From: Pseudoalteromonas luteoviolacea | Lineage (GTDB): Bacteria > Pseudomonadota > Gammaproteobacteria > Enterobacterales > Alteromonadaceae | Length of the DNA: 64,000 nt | Direction of reading: 5' to 3' | Assembly: GCF_000814765.1 (NCBI RefSeq) | Contig: NZ_JWIC01000007.1 | Span: 532,081 to 596,080, forward strand | In this document: piece after piece, positions 8,994 to 17,893 of the stretch | Numbering within the stretch: position 1 is the first letter of the stretch | Layout of the letters: each line of letters begins with the position of its first letter | Program-made: the position numbers and the translations under genes | The notes under the pieces: model-generated | Database searches by the model: none | What the model was told of the DNA's origin: nothing | Seen by the model: the letters and a program-made list of their open reading frames with translations, nothing else

Positions 8994-9911
8994 ATGAATA
9001 ATATACCCAATATAGATTTAAACTTGTTGAAGCTGTTTGCTGTGTTGTATCAAACTGGCTCAGTGACCCAAACCGCGAATATTTTACATATGAGCCAGTC
9101 AGCATGTAGTCATGCTTTGACTCGGTTGCGGTTAGGGTTAAAAGACGAGCTGTTCGTCAGAGAAAATAATCAGATGTTGGCAACGGATTATGCCAATAGA
9201 CTAGCCGCTGATGTGTTGCCTGCATTTGAAGCGATCACTGTGGGGCTGCAAGAGGCAAAACCGTTTGACCCGCAACAAGTAGAGCGACTTACACTGGCTG
9301 CTACAGATTATACAGCATGGTGTTTGAAGCCATTCTTAAGTGACATATTGTCTCGGTTTAAGAACTTATCTATTCAGATAATTCAATTGGAAGAACGTAT
9401 TCCCGTTCAGGCATTGAAAGACTTAAAACTAGACCTTGTTTGCGGGTTTGAGCACCAGCAAGAAACGTTAGAAGGGTTGGTACAGTTAAATTGCTTCGAA
9501 GGGAGTTATGTGACGTTGAGTTGCGCAAAGCAGCGATTACCCGAGCAATTGTCTTTGGAAACTTTTTTGTCAAAATCACATGTGTTGATTGCACCTTGGA
9601 ATGAAACAAGAGGAATCGTGGACCGTATTTTGGCGCAGTCTAAAAAGTCTCGTCATGTCGTTATGGCGACGCCGCATATGCTCAATGCGCTAGCGCTTAT
9701 AAAAGACACTGATTGGCTGATCACTCTGCCTGCAAGGTATGCTGCACACGCTGCAAAAGAGTATCAGTTATCTAGCCATATCCCCCCCATCAACGTACCA
9801 AATTATCGTGTAAAACTATATTGGCATAAGACGCGTCAGCGAGACCCGAAGTTACAGTGGTTTATATCCCAGTTTTGTCAATTTTACGGTTTACATCACG
9901 AACCACATTAA
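8994..9911 (+). CDS. LysR-type transcriptional regulator
   Basis: 305 residues. Residues 8-67 form the LysR winged helix (LNLLKLFAVLYQTGSVTQTA and SQSACSHALTRLR), followed by a periplasmic-binding-protein-like effector domain. It is divergent from the acetyltransferase gene, the common arrangement for a LysR protein and its target. The inducer is unknown. Confidence 0.9.
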   Translation: MNNIPNIDLNLLKLFAVLYQTGSVTQTANILHMSQSACSHALTRLRLGLKDELFVRENNQMLATDYANRLAADVLPAFEAITVGLQEAKPFDPQQVERLTLAATDYTAWCLKPFLSDILSRFKNLSIQIIQLEERIPVQALKDLKLDLVCGFEHQQETLEGLVQLNCFEGSYVTLSCAKQRLPEQLSLETFLSKSHVLIAPWNETRGIVDRILAQSKKSRHVVMATPHMLNALALIKDTDWLITLPARYAAHAAKEYQLSSHIPPINVPNYRVKLYWHKTRQRDPKLQWFISQFCQFYGLHHEPH

Positions 9912-10040
9912 GCTCTCTGTAGTAGAAACGATACTTTCCTAGACACCCCGATACACATTCTTACAAGATAGCCACTTGCTAAGTGAACGATACATATAAT
10001 ACTTGCGTATAAGCTGTTGAACATAAATGATGGATTAGAA

Positions 10041-10565
10041 ATGAAACAGTATAAAAATAGTGTATTGGCGTTTTTCCTTGTTGTGAGTGGCTTGGCCAAT
10101 AGCAGTGAAAATATAGGACTTGATTTGATAAAAGACATGACGCAGGTTGGTCAAACTGCGCGCATGACTTATTTGTTTTGGGACGTGTATGATATTCGAC
10201 TTTATTCGCCTTCCGGTCAATATGAACGCCTAAAGCCGTTTGTCCTGCATTTAACGTATTTACGTGATTTAGATGGACAAGAAATTGCAAAACGCTCGTT
10301 AGAAGAAATGCAAAAGCAAGGTTTCGATGATCAAGCGCTAGGTGATATTTGGTTAACACAAATGCAGTCGATTTTCCCCGATGTTTCCAAGAACTACTCG
10401 CTGTATGGCGTTAGAGATGAGAAGGGCGCGACACGTTTTTATGATTCTGAAAAGTTATTAGGCGAAATCACAGATCAAAATTTTACTAAGTGGTTTTTTG
10501 ATATTTGGTTGGGTGAAAGAACCACTGAACCCAAAATGCGGATGAAATTGTTGGGAGAGAAATAA
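10041..10565 (+). CDS. Chalcone isomerase-like periplasmic protein
   Basis: Start at 10041 gives a signal peptide (MKQYKNSVLAFFLVVSGLANS); the longer TTG frame adds nothing recognisable. About 174 residues. The pattern VGQTARMTYLFWDVYDIRLYSP and the later LGEITDQNFTKWFFDIWLGE resembles bacterial chalcone-isomerase-like proteins, which keep the fold and may bind fatty acids rather than act as flavonoid enzymes. Its stop and the next start share a base (TAATG), so it forms a coupled pair with a DUF3833 lipoprotein, a known partnership. A copy of the GATC 20-mer lies inside at 10472-10491. Confidence 0.75.
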   Translation: MKQYKNSVLAFFLVVSGLANSSENIGLDLIKDMTQVGQTARMTYLFWDVYDIRLYSPSGQYERLKPFVLHLTYLRDLDGQEIAKRSLEEMQKQGFDDQALGDIWLTQMQSIFPDVSKNYSLYGVRDEKGATRFYDSEKLLGEITDQNFTKWFFDIWLGERTTEPKMRMKLLGEK

Positions 10566-11128
10566 TGAGATTTGTGATTGTATGCTGCGTATTGGTTTTA
10601 CTGTCTGCGTGCCAAAGTTCAGTGCAAAGCGATGAGTACCAAAATATGAATCCCAAAATTGACGTTTTTCGCTTTTTTGATGGGCAGGTCAATGCATGGG
10701 GTATCGTTCAAAATCGCAGTGGCGAGCTTGTTCAGCGTTTTAAAGTGAGCATAGACGGCTCTGTCAATGTGCAGGGAGAACTGGTACTAGATGAAACGTT
10801 TACTTACGGAGTTGGTGATGGTGTCAAGCATCGAGTTTGGACCATAGAAAAGCGCGGTGACGGTTTTACGGGTCGTGCACCTGACATTGCAACACCCGCT
10901 GTTGGGACTGTCTATGGTAATGCGCTTAGATGGCAGTATGAAATGGATTTACCCGTTGATGATAGCACCTACCGTGTTGTTTTTGATGATTGGATGTGGG
11001 CGTTTGATAAATGCACATTAATGAACCGCTCGTATATAAAAAAGTTTGGCTTAGTGATGGCTGAAGTTACTATCTTTATGCAGCGCAATGAGGCCACTCA
11101 AGGCTGTAAAGGGGCATTACACCCCTAG
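10565..11128 (+). CDS. DUF3833 family lipoprotein
   Basis: 187 residues with a lipoprotein signal ending LLSAC. The mature part shows the DUF3833 pattern: FFDGQVNAWGIVQNRSGELVQRF, a central GRAPDIATPAVG stretch, and DDWMWAFDKCTLMNRSYIKKFG. Translation is coupled to the upstream chalcone-isomerase-like gene. In related bacteria the two sit in clusters with cyclopropane-fatty-acid type methyltransferases, suggesting a lipid-modification role, but those genes are not present here. Confidence 0.8.
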   Translation: MRFVIVCCVLVLLSACQSSVQSDEYQNMNPKIDVFRFFDGQVNAWGIVQNRSGELVQRFKVSIDGSVNVQGELVLDETFTYGVGDGVKHRVWTIEKRGDGFTGRAPDIATPAVGTVYGNALRWQYEMDLPVDDSTYRVVFDDWMWAFDKCTLMNRSYIKKFGLVMAEVTIFMQRNEATQGCKGALHP

Positions 11129-11145
11129 CACCCCAAGATATAAAA

Positions 11146-11178
11146 GTAAGAGGCAGACAGTGGCATTGTGCCTCTTAC
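11146..11178 (+). terminator. Hairpin after DUF3833 gene
   Basis: A 10-bp perfect stem, GTAAGAGGCA/TGCCTCTTAC, with a 13-base loop, placed 17 bases after the DUF3833 stop. There is no T run after it, so it may stabilise the 3' end or act weakly as a terminator. Confidence 0.5.
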
Positions 11179-11346
11179 TCGCATTGCGTGATGCACCTTC
11201 TTGTTGTCACACTCTATTTTGTACACTATGACTTGCGCTCAGTTTTATAAAAATTATTCAGCGCATATTTATGCCCATATTTTATAATGTTGTCCTGATT
11301 ACGAAATCACGAGCGTATCTGAATTATAAATATTGGGAGTGAGTGC

Positions 11347-11898
11347 ATGGCACCAGTGACTCATTTATTATTGAGCTGGACGGTGTCGGTTGCTGCATTT
11401 AACAGTCGACGAAACCGTATGTTAGTCAGTTTATCTGGTATTGCTCCAGATTTGGATGGGCTGGGGATTGTGGCCGATGCCATCACGGGTAAAACCGCTT
11501 GGTATAGTCAATACCATCATGTGTTAGGGCATAACCTGCTCGCTGCGTTTACTATTTCCTTGTTATGTGCATGGATAGCAAAGACAAATAAAACTTGTGT
11601 CTGGTTTGCATCATTTCTTTGCTTTCACCTGCATATTTTCTGCGATGTATTGGGGTCAAAAGGCCCTGATGGCTTCCAATGGCCTATTCAGTATGCGTAT
11701 CCAATGATGACTGAGTTTACTCTAGTTTGGTCTGGGCAATGGGCATTGAATGCATGGCAAAACCAAATGCTAACTGCATTATTGATCGTTTTGAGTTGTT
11801 ATATTGGGATAACAAAGCGTATTTGTTGTTTTGAAGTCTTCAGTACGCGTATGAATATAACTGTGTTTAATTTATACGATAAATATATTAGAAGGTGA
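11347..11898 (+). CDS. YdjM/DUF457-type membrane-bound metal-dependent hydrolase
   Basis: 183 residues, several membrane spans. Conserved His/Asp segments SGIAPDLDGLG, QYHHVLGHNLL and HLHIFCDVLGSKGPDG match the DUF457/YdjM family, thought to be integral membrane metal-dependent hydrolases. In Escherichia coli, ydjM is LexA-regulated; no obvious SOS box was identified here. Appears monocistronic. Substrate unknown. Confidence 0.75.
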   Translation: MAPVTHLLLSWTVSVAAFNSRRNRMLVSLSGIAPDLDGLGIVADAITGKTAWYSQYHHVLGHNLLAAFTISLLCAWIAKTNKTCVWFASFLCFHLHIFCDVLGSKGPDGFQWPIQYAYPMMTEFTLVWSGQWALNAWQNQMLTALLIVLSCYIGITKRICCFEVFSTRMNITVFNLYDKYIRR

Positions 11899-11955
11899 CC
11901 GTGTATAGATCACCCCATGGTAAGTAGGTTGATATCGTGATGTGGAGTTTTCTGA

Positions 11956-12273
11956 CTAAAACTTACCCTGCATGTAGGCATCAATCTCTTCGGCCATATG
12001 AGATTCAATGTCATCCTCTAAATCTGATTTAGTTGTATCATGCATAGATATAAACTTAGTGGCTTGTTCTGCGCTCAGTAATTTGTTTTTTACTCTATAT
12101 TCCCACTCAGGTAGGGTTTTGTCATATCGAGGTACTACGCTCACCGTGGCAAATTGATTTTGCCAAGGAGACGCGTTTTCCTTTTTACAAAAAGCTTCAA
12201 TATGGTCTTTTCCTTGCGGGCCCATACAACCCGGTTCTAAGCGTAGTTGGACGTAGAGTAATAAGTCACTCAT
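11956..12273 (-). CDS. Hypothetical soluble protein, 105 residues
   Basis: Start set at 12273 (MSDLLLYV), where GGAG lies five bases before the ATG; the slightly longer frame begins with GTG inside that ribosome site. The product is soluble and acidic at the C-terminus, with two cysteines (PGCMGPQG and AFCKKE). No family recognised. It stands alone between the DUF457 gene and the AraC-type regulator. Confidence 0.55.
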   Translation of the reverse strand: MSDLLLYVQLRLEPGCMGPQGKDHIEAFCKKENASPWQNQFATVSVVPRYDKTLPEWEYRVKNKLLSAEQATKFISMHDTTKSDLEDDIESHMAEEIDAYMQGKF

Positions 12274-12397
12274 AAACACTCCATAGATAATGGTTTCTTT
12301 GAGTCTAGACGTTCATAAAGATAATATAAATACCCTATCTGATCTACTTTGTTGATGTATTGATATACCGCACAGGTGATCCCTTGCCCTTAAGAGG

Positions 12398-13363
12398 TTA
12401 AACACCACTATATTGTTGTCTGTATTGTTGGGGGCTCATGCGTGTTGTTTGAGTAAACGCGCGCCTGAACTGACGGCCGCTTGAGTAACCGCAGTTTTGT
12501 GCAACAATTTCAACGCTATTATTACTGTGTTTCAACAACTGTTTTGCTTGGCCGATTCTGATGTGCTGGAGGTATTCTCGGGGAGAGATGCCGAGGTGTA
12601 CAGAAAAAAGACGACTTAATTGACGCTGTGACAAGTGTGCAATATCGGCGAGTTGTTCGAGCGAATAGTGCTCAGTGACATTACTACAAATTGCGTCTTG
12701 TACTTTGTGAATACTGCGATGCATGTGATTACGATATTGCAGCCAGCTACTGAGCTGAGGGTCTTGGCCTGTTCGACGGAAATAGACAAGCATTTCTTGC
12801 GCCACTTGAGCGCCGATATGCTCGCCGAATTGAGTGCTAACAAAATAAAGTGCCATATCGATCCCCGAACTAATGCCTGCACTGCTAATGATATTCGTAT
12901 CTTCAACAAATATTCTATTATCTAATACGTGGCTTTCCGGAAATGCTATGCGCATTGTATCTATGAGTTGATAGTGCGTGGTGCAGGATTTGTTAACTAA
13001 TAACCCCGCTTTTGCAGCCAGCACAGCGCCAGAGCAGATGGTGAGGACCGTGTGATCTGCGATGACGTTTTTTAGCCATTGAATAGTCTCTCGCGCATCT
13101 TGAGTTGAATATGCATCGAAAGCACGATGGCAACCAGGCAGTACTATGATGTCTTCAGGCGCTAATGTTGGCGGTAAAGATGCTAGGTTGGCTAATTGCA
13201 ACCCCCCATCGCAGCTTAGCTGTTCAGATGCACTGACATAGCTTATCTCGTAGTCTAAACCTAAGCGTTTAGCTTCTATGAACACTTGCAGAGGGCCTGC
13301 AAAATCGAGAGGGAGTGTGTCTGCAAGCAAAACAAAATAAATAGTCACTGGTTGTCGCCACAT
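12398..13363 (-). CDS. GlxA-type AraC regulator with DJ-1/PfpI domain
   Basis: 321 residues. Residues 1-190 form a DJ-1/PfpI-like domain (DFAGPLQVFIEAKRLGL; the nucleophile-elbow segment TICSGAVLAAKAGLL retains Cys), followed by an AraC-type double helix-turn-helix (HLSQRQLSRLFSVHLGISPR and GYSSGRQFRRAFTQTTRMSP). Such proteins sense a small molecule and activate neighbouring catabolic genes. The isochorismatase-like hydrolase upstream in the same orientation is a possible partner. Ligand unknown. Confidence 0.9.
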   Translation of the reverse strand: MWRQPVTIYFVLLADTLPLDFAGPLQVFIEAKRLGLDYEISYVSASEQLSCDGGLQLANLASLPPTLAPEDIIVLPGCHRAFDAYSTQDARETIQWLKNVIADHTVLTICSGAVLAAKAGLLVNKSCTTHYQLIDTMRIAFPESHVLDNRIFVEDTNIISSAGISSGIDMALYFVSTQFGEHIGAQVAQEMLVYFRRTGQDPQLSSWLQYRNHMHRSIHKVQDAICSNVTEHYSLEQLADIAHLSQRQLSRLFSVHLGISPREYLQHIRIGQAKQLLKHSNNSVEIVAQNCGYSSGRQFRRAFTQTTRMSPQQYRQQYSGV

Positions 13364-13438
13364 TGTAAAAGGATGGAATTGTTAATATAAAATGGCGATA
13401 AACCTCTTATAAACAAGGTGCACCGCCAACTTTAAGCA

Positions 13439-13978
13439 CTAATAGTCTTGATGAGAATGAATGGAAGCGAAACGATTAGCAAGTACTAATTCTGTTCTGG
13501 CTTTGATGTCATCGGATGAATAATCTGCTCCCGTTATGGGGCAATTCATATCAAAGGTCAGTGTGGCATCAGTCACAAACTCAACGTTGAAGCCTAAATC
13601 AAAGGCAATACGTGCAGTGGTCTCACAGCATTGCTCTGTGCGTATGCCGCTGATCACCAGTGTATCTATGTTGTATCGTTTCAACCATGTTGCCAACCCA
13701 GTGTCTGTAAAAGCGTTGTGTACGGACTTGTAAAACACTTTCGTAAATGAGTTTGGTAAAAAGGCCATCGGTTCAACTAAACCTGAAGCTGGATTGAATG
13801 GGCTGTCAGTCGCATCCTCTCGGCTATGCAGTACTTTAATAATCGGCAAGTTAGCGTTGTGAAAATGCGTGATCAGACTCCCTAGATTTTTTTTGAAGGT
13901 GAGGAAATCTTTTTCCTGCCAATAGTCCGTTTTAAAAAAAGAGTTTTGTGTATCAATAATGATCAGTGCTTTGCTCAT
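13439..13978 (-). CDS. Isochorismatase-like cysteine hydrolase
   Basis: Start placed at 13978 (MSKALIIIDTQNSF) with AGGAC upstream; the longer frame adds 59 residues with no ribosome site. 179 residues. The catalytic triad pattern is visible: Asp in IIIDTQNSF, Lys in the FYKSVHNAF region, and Cys in GIRTEQCCETTARIAFDLG. Family members hydrolyse ether or amide bonds (isochorismate, nicotinamide, N-carbamoyl compounds). Same direction as the AraC/DJ-1 regulator and 75 bases from it, so possibly co-regulated. Confidence 0.8.
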   Translation of the reverse strand: MSKALIIIDTQNSFFKTDYWQEKDFLTFKKNLGSLITHFHNANLPIIKVLHSREDATDSPFNPASGLVEPMAFLPNSFTKVFYKSVHNAFTDTGLATWLKRYNIDTLVISGIRTEQCCETTARIAFDLGFNVEFVTDATLTFDMNCPITGADYSSDDIKARTELVLANRFASIHSHQDY

Positions 13979-14129
13979 TGCGTTTGTCCTATATCGGTTA
14001 CTTTGTGGTGGCCAGTATAAAAAGTGAAACAAAGTAAGTAGATACCTATTCTCGACAAGCATCGGACAGATTAAGACATGTATAATGACAGCACAAATAC
14101 TGTACAGATTAATCGTTGACATAGATGGT

Positions 14130-14157
14130 AAATGTATATACGTTTGTATATACATTT
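14130..14157. promoter_or_regulatory. Perfect 12-bp palindrome, likely operator of the RHH gene
   Basis: AAATGTATATAC (14130-14141) is followed by GTTT and then its exact complement GTATATACATTT (14146-14157). A TTGACA hexamer at 14116-14121 suggests a promoter whose -10 region falls inside the palindrome. The site ends ten bases before the ATG of a ribbon-helix-helix protein, a DNA-binding fold that often represses its own promoter, so autoregulation is likely but not shown. Confidence 0.65.
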
Positions 14158-14167
14158 AGGGGAACGT

Positions 14168-14341
14168 ATGGCGAAGAACAAAGATGCACAGTTGCTTGTG
14201 CGTATTAATAAAGACCAGAAAGATCAGTTTATTGCGTTATGTAATGAGCTAGACACGAGTTCATCAAAAGAAATTAGAAAGTTTATAAAAAGGTTTGTAA
14301 ATAAGCATAAATCAAAATCAACAGGAGATCATAATGGCTAA
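14168..14341 (+). CDS. Small ribbon-helix-helix protein
   Basis: Start at 14168 has a GGGGAA ribosome site; the upstream in-frame start would lie inside the palindrome. 57 residues: a basic N-terminus, a beta strand (AQLLVRINKDQKDQF) and two helices, as in CopG/Arc-type DNA-binding proteins, then a lysine-rich tail. It overlaps the next small gene by eight bases, so the two are coupled. The arrangement resembles an antitoxin or autoregulator plus a small effector. Confidence 0.7.
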   Translation: MAKNKDAQLLVRINKDQKDQFIALCNELDTSSSKEIRKFIKRFVNKHKSKSTGDHNG

Positions 14342-14450
14342 GAAAGTTGAAGTTAAAAAGCTAAAAAAAGAAGTTAAGCAACGCATTAAGAAGATCGCAA
14401 AGCATGAAGCAAAAATCAAAAAGCTGAAAAAAGCGATTAAAAAAGCGTAA
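14334..14450 (+). CDS. 38-residue lysine-rich helical peptide
   Basis: Too short for ordinary gene calling. ATG at 14334 is preceded by AGGAG with six bases of spacing, and a terminator follows the stop. About 17 of 38 residues are Lys; with no Pro or Gly it should form one amphipathic helix with hydrophobic residues (V, L, I, A) at three- to four-residue spacing. It could be a small toxin, an antimicrobial-type peptide, or a nucleic-acid-binding peptide. It overlaps the RHH gene. Function unknown. Confidence 0.65.
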   Translation: MAKKVEVKKLKKEVKQRIKKIAKHEAKIKKLKKAIKKA

Positions 14451-14465
14451 GTTCAAATTCCATCT

Positions 14466-14491
14466 AAAAGGCAGCACAGGCTGCCTTTTTT
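14466..14491 (+). terminator. Rho-independent terminator of the RHH/peptide operon
   Basis: GGCAGC/GCTGCC stem with ACAG loop, extended by AA/TT pairs, followed by a run of T. It starts about 18 bases after the peptide stop, which supports the peptide as the last gene of the unit. Confidence 0.85.
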
Positions 14492-14568
14492 GGTTGTGTG
14501 AGTTTAGTAAAACGCACCTTACAAACGAGGCGATTGCATCTACACTTTGAATGAAGTGAGGAAATCCA

Positions 14569-15321
14569 ATGATGCTCAAATTCGCGTTTTATTTACTGGC
14601 TGTGATGTTAACGCATTCGGCTGTGGCTAAAGGGCCGAAGCTTGTCTGGTTTACTGAAGACTACCCGCCTTTTAATTACCATGTGAATGGCCAAGTGGAA
14701 GGCATTGCCATCGAAGCGTTGAAGCTCGTCTATCTTGATTTAGGTTGGGATTTTGACGATAACGACGTTATGCTATTACCTTGGCCTAGGGCCTACCAGA
14801 TGACGCTGTCTAATCACAATGCTTGCATTTTTTCTATGACTTACACTGAAGAGCGTGCCAAGCTTTTTCAATTTATTGGCCCGACCATGGATAATCATAT
14901 TGCAATTATTGGCCACAAAGAAACAAGCTATCACTTAGCGAACTTGAAAAGCATTGGCGATTTAAAAATTGGTGTGGTGAAAAATGATATTGGTCATCAA
15001 TTATTGCGTCAATCTGGGATTGATAAGGAGAGTTTAGTCTTTTTAGCCTCAGGCTTTGAGTTGGTACAAATGTTAAAGCTAAAGCGTATAGATTTAATTG
15101 CATATGGGGATGTGATTGCACGCTATCAGTTTAAACGAGCGGGGATAAATCCAAAGCACTATCGAATAGTGATGCCGTTGCGTTCTTCCTATTTAGGGTT
15201 CGCTTGCAACAAAGCAATAGATAAAAAAATCATTAAAAAAATGAATGACGCGCTGAAGGTAATAAGAAGTCGTCGGCCAGAGATATTTGATCCCGAACTC
15301 TTTTACAGTCAGACCGAGTGA
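14569..15321 (+). CDS. Extracellular solute-binding protein, family 3-like
   Basis: 250 residues with a signal peptide (MMLKFAFYLLAVMLTHSAVAKG). The mature part follows the amino-acid binding protein fold: LVWFTEDYPPFNYHVNGQVEGIAIEAL at the start, then CIFSMTYTEERAKLFQFIGP, and a hinge VGVVKND-like segment. No permease or ATPase gene is adjacent, so it may be a stand-alone periplasmic sensor or scavenger, as is common in Alteromonadales. Ligand unknown. Confidence 0.8.
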   Translation: MMLKFAFYLLAVMLTHSAVAKGPKLVWFTEDYPPFNYHVNGQVEGIAIEALKLVYLDLGWDFDDNDVMLLPWPRAYQMTLSNHNACIFSMTYTEERAKLFQFIGPTMDNHIAIIGHKETSYHLANLKSIGDLKIGVVKNDIGHQLLRQSGIDKESLVFLASGFELVQMLKLKRIDLIAYGDVIARYQFKRAGINPKHYRIVMPLRSSYLGFACNKAIDKKIIKKMNDALKVIRSRRPEIFDPELFYSQTE

Positions 15322-15336
15322 GCATAACGCTCACTC
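15316..15336. terminator. Hairpin between convergent genes
   Basis: GAGTGAGC/GCTCACTC, an 8-bp perfect stem with an ATAAC loop, spans the stop codon of the solute-binding protein gene and lies between two convergent genes. No long T run follows on either strand. Confidence 0.5.
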
Positions 15337-15364
15337 TTGGTATGTTGAAATAAAATGGTCTTAA

Positions 15365-16813
15365 TTAAGCGCCAGGACCGCACTCTAAACAATGCTTAAT
15401 GATATCTGGGCCAAACTTCAGCTTTGCATTGACGTTGCGTAGCGCCGTTCTGACACCTTCCTCTATTACGGGGTGATAAAAAGGCATATCCAGCATTTGA
15501 GGGACGGTCATTTTATTTTGTACTGCCCATGCCAGTAAATGCGCAATGTGCTCGGCAGCCGGTCCAATAAACTCAGCACCGAGAAATAGCCCTGTCCCCT
15601 GCTCTGCATAGACGCGCATATGGCCTTTGTTTTTCAACATGACACGACTTCGGCCTTGGTTTTCGAAACTAACTTCACCAATTTCATAGCATCCACATTC
15701 ACCATAATTTGCAGTCAATTGAGCGTAGTTATCACCTACCATACCGATTTGCGGATCACTAAATACAGCAGCGATTGGCGTACGGCGTAATCCATTTCGG
15801 ATATCAGGAAAACGCCCGGCATTAACGCCCGCAATCGTGCCTTGATCAGCCGCTTCATGCAGTAGCGGAATTTGATCGCTGGCATCACCGGCTACAAATA
15901 TGTGGCTATCACCACATTGCATGGTGTGAGGATCTGCGATTGGTACACCATGGTCTTCTAACTCTAATGAGGTATTCTCTAGGCCAAGCTGATCGACATT
16001 CGGTACCCTGCCCGTTGCGGCCAACACATAATCAAATTGTTCAGTTTGAGATTGACCTTGTTTATCGATATAGGTGAGCTGGGCTTTACCATCAACGACT
16101 TTCATGTCAGACACTTTTGCATCCGTATCAACATAAAACTCTTCGGCAAATACGGTGTTTGCGTAGTCACGGATCACGGGGTCCGTCAGTGGGCCTATAT
16201 TGCCGCCAACGCCAAATAATTTTACATTTACCCCAAGTCTATGCAGTGCTTGTCCAAGCTCTAACCCAATAACACCAGGGCCAAATACAGCGACCGAATC
16301 TGGAAGATCCTGCCAATCAAACACATCATCGTTGATGATGAGCCTATCTCCAAATGCTAAAAATGGTGGCGGAATGTTGGGTCTAGAACCTGTGGCAACC
16401 ACAAAACGTTTAGCGGTAATAATGGTATGGTCATCGATTTGAATGCGATTGTCATCAAGAAACTTAGCATGACCAATGATGCGATCTTCATTTGGTAACT
16501 CTTCGACAGCTTCGACTACAAATCCGACAAAACGGTCTCTCTCGCTGCGTACTCGGGCCATAACTGCTTTTCCATCGATTTTTGCCGGTTCACTCATGAC
16601 GCCAAATTGAGGGGCTTGTTCGACATGATGAGCGGCTTCTGCCGCAGCAATTAACAGTTTACTCGGCATGCAGCCAACACGCGCGCAAGTTGTACCATAT
16701 TTACCTGACTCGACCATCAACACGTTGGGTGTGTATTGCTTTGCATTACGATAAGCACTCAGGCCAGCAGTACCTGCACCAATCACAACGACATCTGTTT
16801 CAAGCTGTTTCAT
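15365..16813 (-). CDS. Dihydrolipoyl dehydrogenase-type flavoprotein disulfide reductase
   Basis: 482 residues. FAD-binding GAGTAG at residues 12-17, the redox-active disulfide C43-x4-C48 (GTTCARVGCMPSKL), an NAD-binding GPGVIGLELG segment, the second FAD site FVAGDA, and the C-terminal dimer-interface HPVIEEG with the His-Glu pair. The sequence fits a dihydrolipoyl dehydrogenase. It is not in a 2-oxoacid dehydrogenase operon; instead it follows a peroxiredoxin-glutaredoxin gene with 67 bases between, suggesting an oxidative-stress role. The tail CLECGPGA has an additional Cys pair that could relay electrons. Confidence 0.85.
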   Translation of the reverse strand: MKQLETDVVVIGAGTAGLSAYRNAKQYTPNVLMVESGKYGTTCARVGCMPSKLLIAAAEAAHHVEQAPQFGVMSEPAKIDGKAVMARVRSERDRFVGFVVEAVEELPNEDRIIGHAKFLDDNRIQIDDHTIITAKRFVVATGSRPNIPPPFLAFGDRLIINDDVFDWQDLPDSVAVFGPGVIGLELGQALHRLGVNVKLFGVGGNIGPLTDPVIRDYANTVFAEEFYVDTDAKVSDMKVVDGKAQLTYIDKQGQSQTEQFDYVLAATGRVPNVDQLGLENTSLELEDHGVPIADPHTMQCGDSHIFVAGDASDQIPLLHEAADQGTIAGVNAGRFPDIRNGLRRTPIAAVFSDPQIGMVGDNYAQLTANYGECGCYEIGEVSFENQGRSRVMLKNKGHMRVYAEQGTGLFLGAEFIGPAAEHIAHLLAWAVQNKMTVPQMLDMPFYHPVIEEGVRTALRNVNAKLKFGPDIIKHCLECGPGA

Positions 16814-16880
16814 TATTACCTCACTAAAGATTGAAAATGTGGTTTATAGGGGCTGTCATGCCCCTTTACAGTGCTAGGAG

Positions 16881-17615
16881 TTAGTTATTTTCGAAGTATG
16901 TGGTCAAGTCATCTGAGCCGCCGATGTGTGCACCACCGATGAATACCTGAGGTACTGTCTCGCGACCAGACAAAGCCTTTAAGCTGGTCAAGCTCGCCTG
17001 TTGACCAAGTACTAGCTCTTCATATACCAAGCCTTTTTCGCTTAGCAGTGCTTTTGCTTTAGCACAGAATGGGCAACCAGGTTTAGTAATAATGGATACT
17101 GGCTCTGGCTTTTTTTGCTCCGGATTGATGTACTCGAGCATGGTATCAGCATCAGACACTTCAAACGGGTCGCCAGGTAAGTCTGGCTCGATGAACATTT
17201 TTTCAATTACGCCGTCTTTCACCAGCATTGAATATCTCCAGCTTCGCTTGCCAAAGCCAAGGTCGCTTTTGTCGACAAGCATGCCCATACCATCAGTGAA
17301 TTCGCCATTGCCATCTGGGATGAGTGTGACATTCTCTGCTTCTTGATCTTTTGCCCAAGCGTTCATGACAAACGTGTCGTTGACAGACATACATACAATG
17401 TCATCTACGCCATTTTGCTTAAATACATGAGCAAGCTCGTTGTATCGCGGTAAGTGTGTTGATGAACACGTTGGTGTAAATGCACCTGGTAGTGAGAATA
17501 CGATGACGGTTTTACCTTTGAACAACTCATCAGATGTGATGTGTTGGAACTCTTCACCTACGCGCACTGGAAAAGTAACTGATGGTACGTTTTTGCCTTC
17601 GATGTTATTTAGCAT
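16881..17615 (-). CDS. Peroxiredoxin-glutaredoxin fusion (hybrid Prx5)
   Basis: 244 residues in two domains: an N-terminal peroxiredoxin 5 domain with peroxidatic Cys50 in PGAFTPTC, and a C-terminal glutaredoxin with active site CPFC at 181-184. Hybrid enzymes of this type reduce hydrogen peroxide and organic peroxides directly with glutathione. The next gene downstream is a flavoprotein disulfide reductase, so the two probably form a peroxide-detoxification unit. The 278 bases upstream hold the promoter; an OxyR site is possible but could not be defined by eye. Confidence 0.9.
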   Translation of the reverse strand: MLNNIEGKNVPSVTFPVRVGEEFQHITSDELFKGKTVIVFSLPGAFTPTCSSTHLPRYNELAHVFKQNGVDDIVCMSVNDTFVMNAWAKDQEAENVTLIPDGNGEFTDGMGMLVDKSDLGFGKRSWRYSMLVKDGVIEKMFIEPDLPGDPFEVSDADTMLEYINPEQKKPEPVSIITKPGCPFCAKAKALLSEKGLVYEELVLGQQASLTSLKALSGRETVPQVFIGGAHIGGSDDLTTYFENN

Positions 17616-17893
17616 TTTTTGATTCTCCTCTAAAGTTGATGGAGCTATTATGTCGCTGAACGTTTAATTTGTATATTTGATTGAATTAATCAAACCAATC
17701 CAAAAAATTGATGGGTTAGTTTTCATATATCAAAACATACTCAAAATATAGACGTTAAATGACAAATTGATTAGCTGACTTACAGCGTATGGGCCTGAAA
17801 ATCCGTCGGTAGGAATGAGGAAGACGTGACCAAACTGGATAGACGTTTGATCACTGGAGGTCAGTTGACAATGTCAGTGAGAGAGCGATTTAG

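Noticed and set aside
12635..12925. Plus-strand 96-codon frame
   Set aside because: Antisense shadow of the AraC/DJ-1 regulator gene, no ribosome site.
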